Assembly (NCBI GenBank): GCA_029215795.1
Contig: JARDYH010000003.1
Location: forward strand, 97,310,609-97,374,608
Direction: 5' to 3'
DNA: 64,000 bases
From: Anniella stebbinsi
Taxonomy: Eukaryota; Chordata; Lepidosauria; Squamata; Anniellidae
Each line of letters begins with the position of its first letter. Position 1 is the first letter of the stretch. The position numbers were made by a program, and so were the translations under genes. This document shows, one piece after another, positions 60,785 through 64,000 of the stretch. The notes beneath the pieces are model-generated. The model saw only the letters and a program-made list of their open reading frames with translations. It had not been told where the DNA came from and searched no databases.

Positions 60785-62984
60785 CTCCTACATGCTCAGT
60801 GGTGTAATGGTATATTTTGAAGTGCTGGCACTCATCATGACAGGCCCCACAGCCACACCGCCAAGGAGCGTCCAAACATGCAGGCAGGAACAGTACTTCT
60901 GTAAAGCTAATGGGCCTGAATTGCCCATTCAAGGTACCCCAAAATACGGGGAACAATATATTGTCACTGGGAAAATTCATTCCCCCGCAACTACTGTGAG
61001 GATTGCAGCTAAGCTCACAGGAAACAAGGAAATCTTTCTGTGCTGCGTCCCTGTGAGCCCTGACTACATGATGCCACCGCATCATTTCCTTTCCCTTTCC
61101 AAGAGCGTTCCCAAAAGTTTTGCATAGCAACTGAACTCTTCAATATAGTGGATTCCTGGTATGTCTGGGTTTTGCTAAGTTAGGCTGCCTGAGGTGGTAC
61201 ATGGCTATTGAACCAACACAACGGAACAGAGTTGAGGACTGCGTCCTTAGAAGTCTCTCTCTCACACACACGCACACGCACACACACACACACAATTTCA
61301 ACTGCATTTGTGCTCCTCCATAATGTCACACAAGGTGTTCTGATTTGTCCTTTTTTTAAAACCATAATAGAATATTAATAATACATTGTCATACAAAAAA
61401 AATCCATTCCTTTGAGACATCGCCCAATTTCTAAGCATTTAGGAGGGGAAATGACAGTTTTACTGTCCAGACAAACTCTGTAAGCGTTAGGAGCTGGAAA
61501 AGGTTGGCGGACCATGCAATTATGTTGAAGCTCATAGATGGGTTGAACGATAGCTTGGAAAGAGCCATTATTATTGATTCAAGGATTATTATTTGAGCAT
61601 AAAGCATTCTTGCGATCATGTAAGCAAACCAATCTCCTCCTCTCCCTTTGTTCTCTTCACTACTGTTGGAATTTAGCTTGTAAGCTCCTTAGAACAGGGT
61701 CCTGCCTTTTTTTCTGATGAAATTCTTTAAAGAGCTTGACAATGCTCGGTGGCGGCTGATGACTCCGATGTCACTGGGGCGGTGAATCCTCTCCGGGTTT
61801 CAGTCAAAACTCTAAAGGAGCTATCCAAGGTGCTTCACACCTTAGATAGCTCTTTTAGAGTTCTGACTGGTTTTTGACTGAAACCTGGAGCAGATTCACT
61901 ATCAGCATCCACTGATGCTATATAAAAAGTAATAACACCAGATGTAGACATACAGAGGTCCTCTTTGGATTTGCTTTGCTGCCATTCATAAATGATCTGA
62001 AAACTGAGGTGAGCAGTGAAATGACTGTGTTGACTAGGATATGTTGGACCTGGGACTGAATGGTCGTACAGGAAGGTCCTTTTTAGACAGCCATGTGTAT
62101 TACTTCAGTTGTGAAGCACACGGCTAACATTTATCTTCTCTGCCCCATTCCTTTCCCAGCCATTCCAAGCTTTATAAGTGCTTCTGCATTCCTGATATGT
62201 TAGAGTAAATGAACAAAAGCCACTTCAAAAGGTAAGAGAGGAGATGCAGGACACAATTATCAATGAATTGTTATTCGCAAGTGCCAAAGATACTTCTTTG
62301 TTTTTACACAAATACAAATCATTAACTCATCACAGGTTTTCTTGACAGGGTTGGGTTCATTTGCATATTTTTCTTATGTTGATAACTTTTCATCCAACAT
62401 TGGTATAAGCTGGTTTCTAGAAGTTGCTTTCTAGATTTTACATCCCTTACTTTACAACACTTCTGAGCAAGACTTATGACAAGAAACATTGGTACACTTC
62501 CAGTACTGAGTGATTTGAGAAGCCTCCTTCCCCTAGCCTTTTTACATATTTTCCCTTGTTCGAAAATACTGCCTTCCAGTGTATTTTCCCACCCGTGCGT
62601 ACAGCTTTCTATTCTCGTCAGTGCTTCCAGTCAGTCTGGAGTTTGCCTGAAGACTGTTCAACTATTATTTTTTTATTTTCACACAGGTGTGGAGAGATTT
62701 TTATTTCTCTTCTCTTCTCTCTCGTTCTCTCTGGCAAGTAGCCTGCTTGTCAAGTTGCCGGTGTCGATTTTAAACAGTGCCTTGTTTCACAAGACACTTC
62801 TTGATATCTTAGCGGCATGAATTCTGACACATTTTCCTTTCAGTTCCTCCACAAAAAAAGCACTTTACACTGAAACCTGGCAGAAGTAATGCCGACGTCA
62901 TTCATCTACCACCACTTTTAAGTGACCAAGGAAGGGAGAGCTTCATGTCCTTTCTTCCAAAGCTGTGTTTTTTAGACTTCCTAC
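60785..62984. other. Intronic DNA, no recognised exon
   Basis: A (CA)n run lies at 61262-61293. A short inverted repeat pairs CTCTAAAGGAGCTATCCAAG (61811) with the complement of CTTAGATAGCTCTTTTAGAG (61842). The opposed open frames at 60771-61130 have no recognisable domain. Confidence 0.45.
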
Positions 62985-62986
62985 AT

Positions 62987-63855
62987 AGAAACATAGAATA
63001 TTAGAGTTGGAAGGGGCCTATAAGGCCATCGAGTCCAACCCCCTGCTCAATGCAGGAACCTACCTTAAAGCATCCCTGACAGATGGTTGTCCAGCTGCCT
63101 CTTGAAGCCCTCTAATATGGAAGAGCCCACCACCTCCCTAGGTAATTGGTTCTATTGTCATACTGCTTTAACAGTCAGGAAGCTTTTCCTGATGTCCAGA
63201 CGGAATCTGGCTTCCTTTAACTTGAGCCCATTATTCCGTGTCCTGCATTCTGGGTTGATCAGAAAGAGATCCTGGCCCTCCTCTGTGTAACAACATTTCA
63301 AGTATTTGAAGAGTGCTATCATGACTCCCCTCAGTCTTCCCTTCTCCAGGCTAAACATGCCTAGTTCTTTCAATCTCTCCTCATGGGCCTTTGTGTGCCT
63401 CTACAAGAGTGATTTAAAGCTCTTTCAAAGCGCATTACCAATTTTACCTCCACATGAACGGAGCGTAAATAGGGGGTGGAGGCGCTTTTTCTGTCCGATT
63501 ATGCGCATTATCGAATGCGCGTTAAACAGCGAGTTTTAATTTACCGCAGGAGTTAAAGCGCCTTATGACCATGTAAACATGCAATTCTCCGCATTAAACA
63601 ACTTTAAAGTGCATTTCATACAACCGGTAATGCGCTTCTCCACATCCCTTGTATAGGGATTAGGCATAAAAGCGATTGGGAGAAGATGCGCATAATCGGC
63701 CAACCGGGCATCAAACCGAAATCTTGTACAGGGGACCTTTGTTTCCAGACCCCTGATCATCCTCGTTGTCCTCCTCTGAACATGCTGCAGCTTGTCTGCA
63801 TCCTTCTTGAAGTGTGGTGCCCAGAACTGGATGTAACACTCAAGATGGGGAGCTC
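62987..63855 (-). mobile_element. CR1 LINE 3' end, split by a MITE
   Basis: On the minus strand the 3' terminus is the characteristic ATTCTATG-type repeat (from ACATAGAAACATAGAAT at 62987). Upstream (in element orientation) come CTTCCAACTCTAATATTC and CTGGAGAAGGGAAGACTGAG, then after the interruption CCAGTTCTGGGCACCACACT. It encodes only the ORF2 tail/3' UTR region. The MITE occupies 63395-63735. Confidence 0.9.
63395..63735. mobile_element. CpG/GCGC-rich MITE, copy 3, nested in CR1
   Basis: CCTTTGT flanks it on both sides (63388-63394 and 63736-63742), and CR1 sequence resumes directly afterwards. The ends are TGCCTCTACAAGAG and, inverted, CTTGTACAGGGGA. The core CGCATTATCGAATGCGCGTT is shared with copies 1 and 2. 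Confidence 0.92.
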
Positions 63856-64000
63856 TTCCATGTCAATTTATCTTCCAAGTAATTCCTCTGCAGAGCCTTG
63901 CAACAGGGGCACACAACTGTTTTGGTCCCGAGGACTGCATCAAGTGTGCCAGGGGCCACATATTTGCCTACATGCACGCACATACACATACACACTCACA

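Noticed and set aside
60771..61130. Two opposed frames of about 118 codons
   Set aside because: Fully overlapping opposite-strand frames with no domain, splice context or conservation clue. Not supportable as a gene.

Overview
The window looks like intronic DNA from a squamate reptile, most likely a lizard. It is AT-rich vertebrate sequence, full of degraded L2-like and CR1-like LINEs, MIR-like/tRNA-derived SINEs, many fold-back (MITE-like) DNA elements and microsatellites. There is no bacterial gene organisation, operon, CRISPR array or intact viral gene. The species-group call rests on recognising repeat types, without a database search.

The only host coding sequence I can support is two exons on the minus strand, at 19401-19276 and 4483-4367. 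Each encodes one six-cysteine EGF-like module and each is bounded by phase-1 introns. The peptides match the consecutive EGF modules of SCUBE2, a secreted/cell-surface signal peptide-CUB-EGF protein (SCUBE1 and SCUBE3 fit less well from memory). The rest reads as intron: over 4.3 kb downstream (1-4366), 14,792 bp between the exons (4484-19275), and at least 44.6 kb upstream (19402-64000). I found no further SCUBE2 exon.

Layout. 1-4.4 kb: intron with one 109-bp palindrome. 4.8-8.5 kb: fold-back elements, a tetranucleotide repeat and L2 scraps. 10.4-17.4 kb: three L2 LINE fragments in alternating orientation (-,+,-) plus a duplicated 3' end. 18-24 kb: the upstream SCUBE2 exon, a 544-bp MITE, fold-back elements and a SINE. 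24.4-26.7 kb: two convergent L2 endonuclease remnants and a very GC-rich fold-back element. 28.9-30.2 kb: L2 fragments and a 5S-rRNA-like SINE segment. 31-40 kb: several MITE families, including a 320-bp element with a perfect 8-bp target duplication. 42-47 kb: L2 scraps and microsatellites. 47.35-48.92 kb: a dead Tc1-like transposon. 49.3-50.9 kb: a MITE nested in a MITE, then a LINE 3' tail. 51.6-54.9 kb: L2 tails, a hAT-like element nested in a palindrome, and a 434-bp giant palindrome. 56.9-57.5 kb: a SINE inside an L2 tail. 60-64 kb: a CpG-rich MITE (three copies in the window), a tRNA-SINE and a CR1 3' end split by that MITE.

The notable biology is the transposon architecture of a long SCUBE2 intron. 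At least three nested insertions have readable target duplications, one inverted repeat has 205-bp arms, and two GC-rich fold-back elements carry repeated splice-donor-like sequences. I found no evidence of a new multi-gene system.
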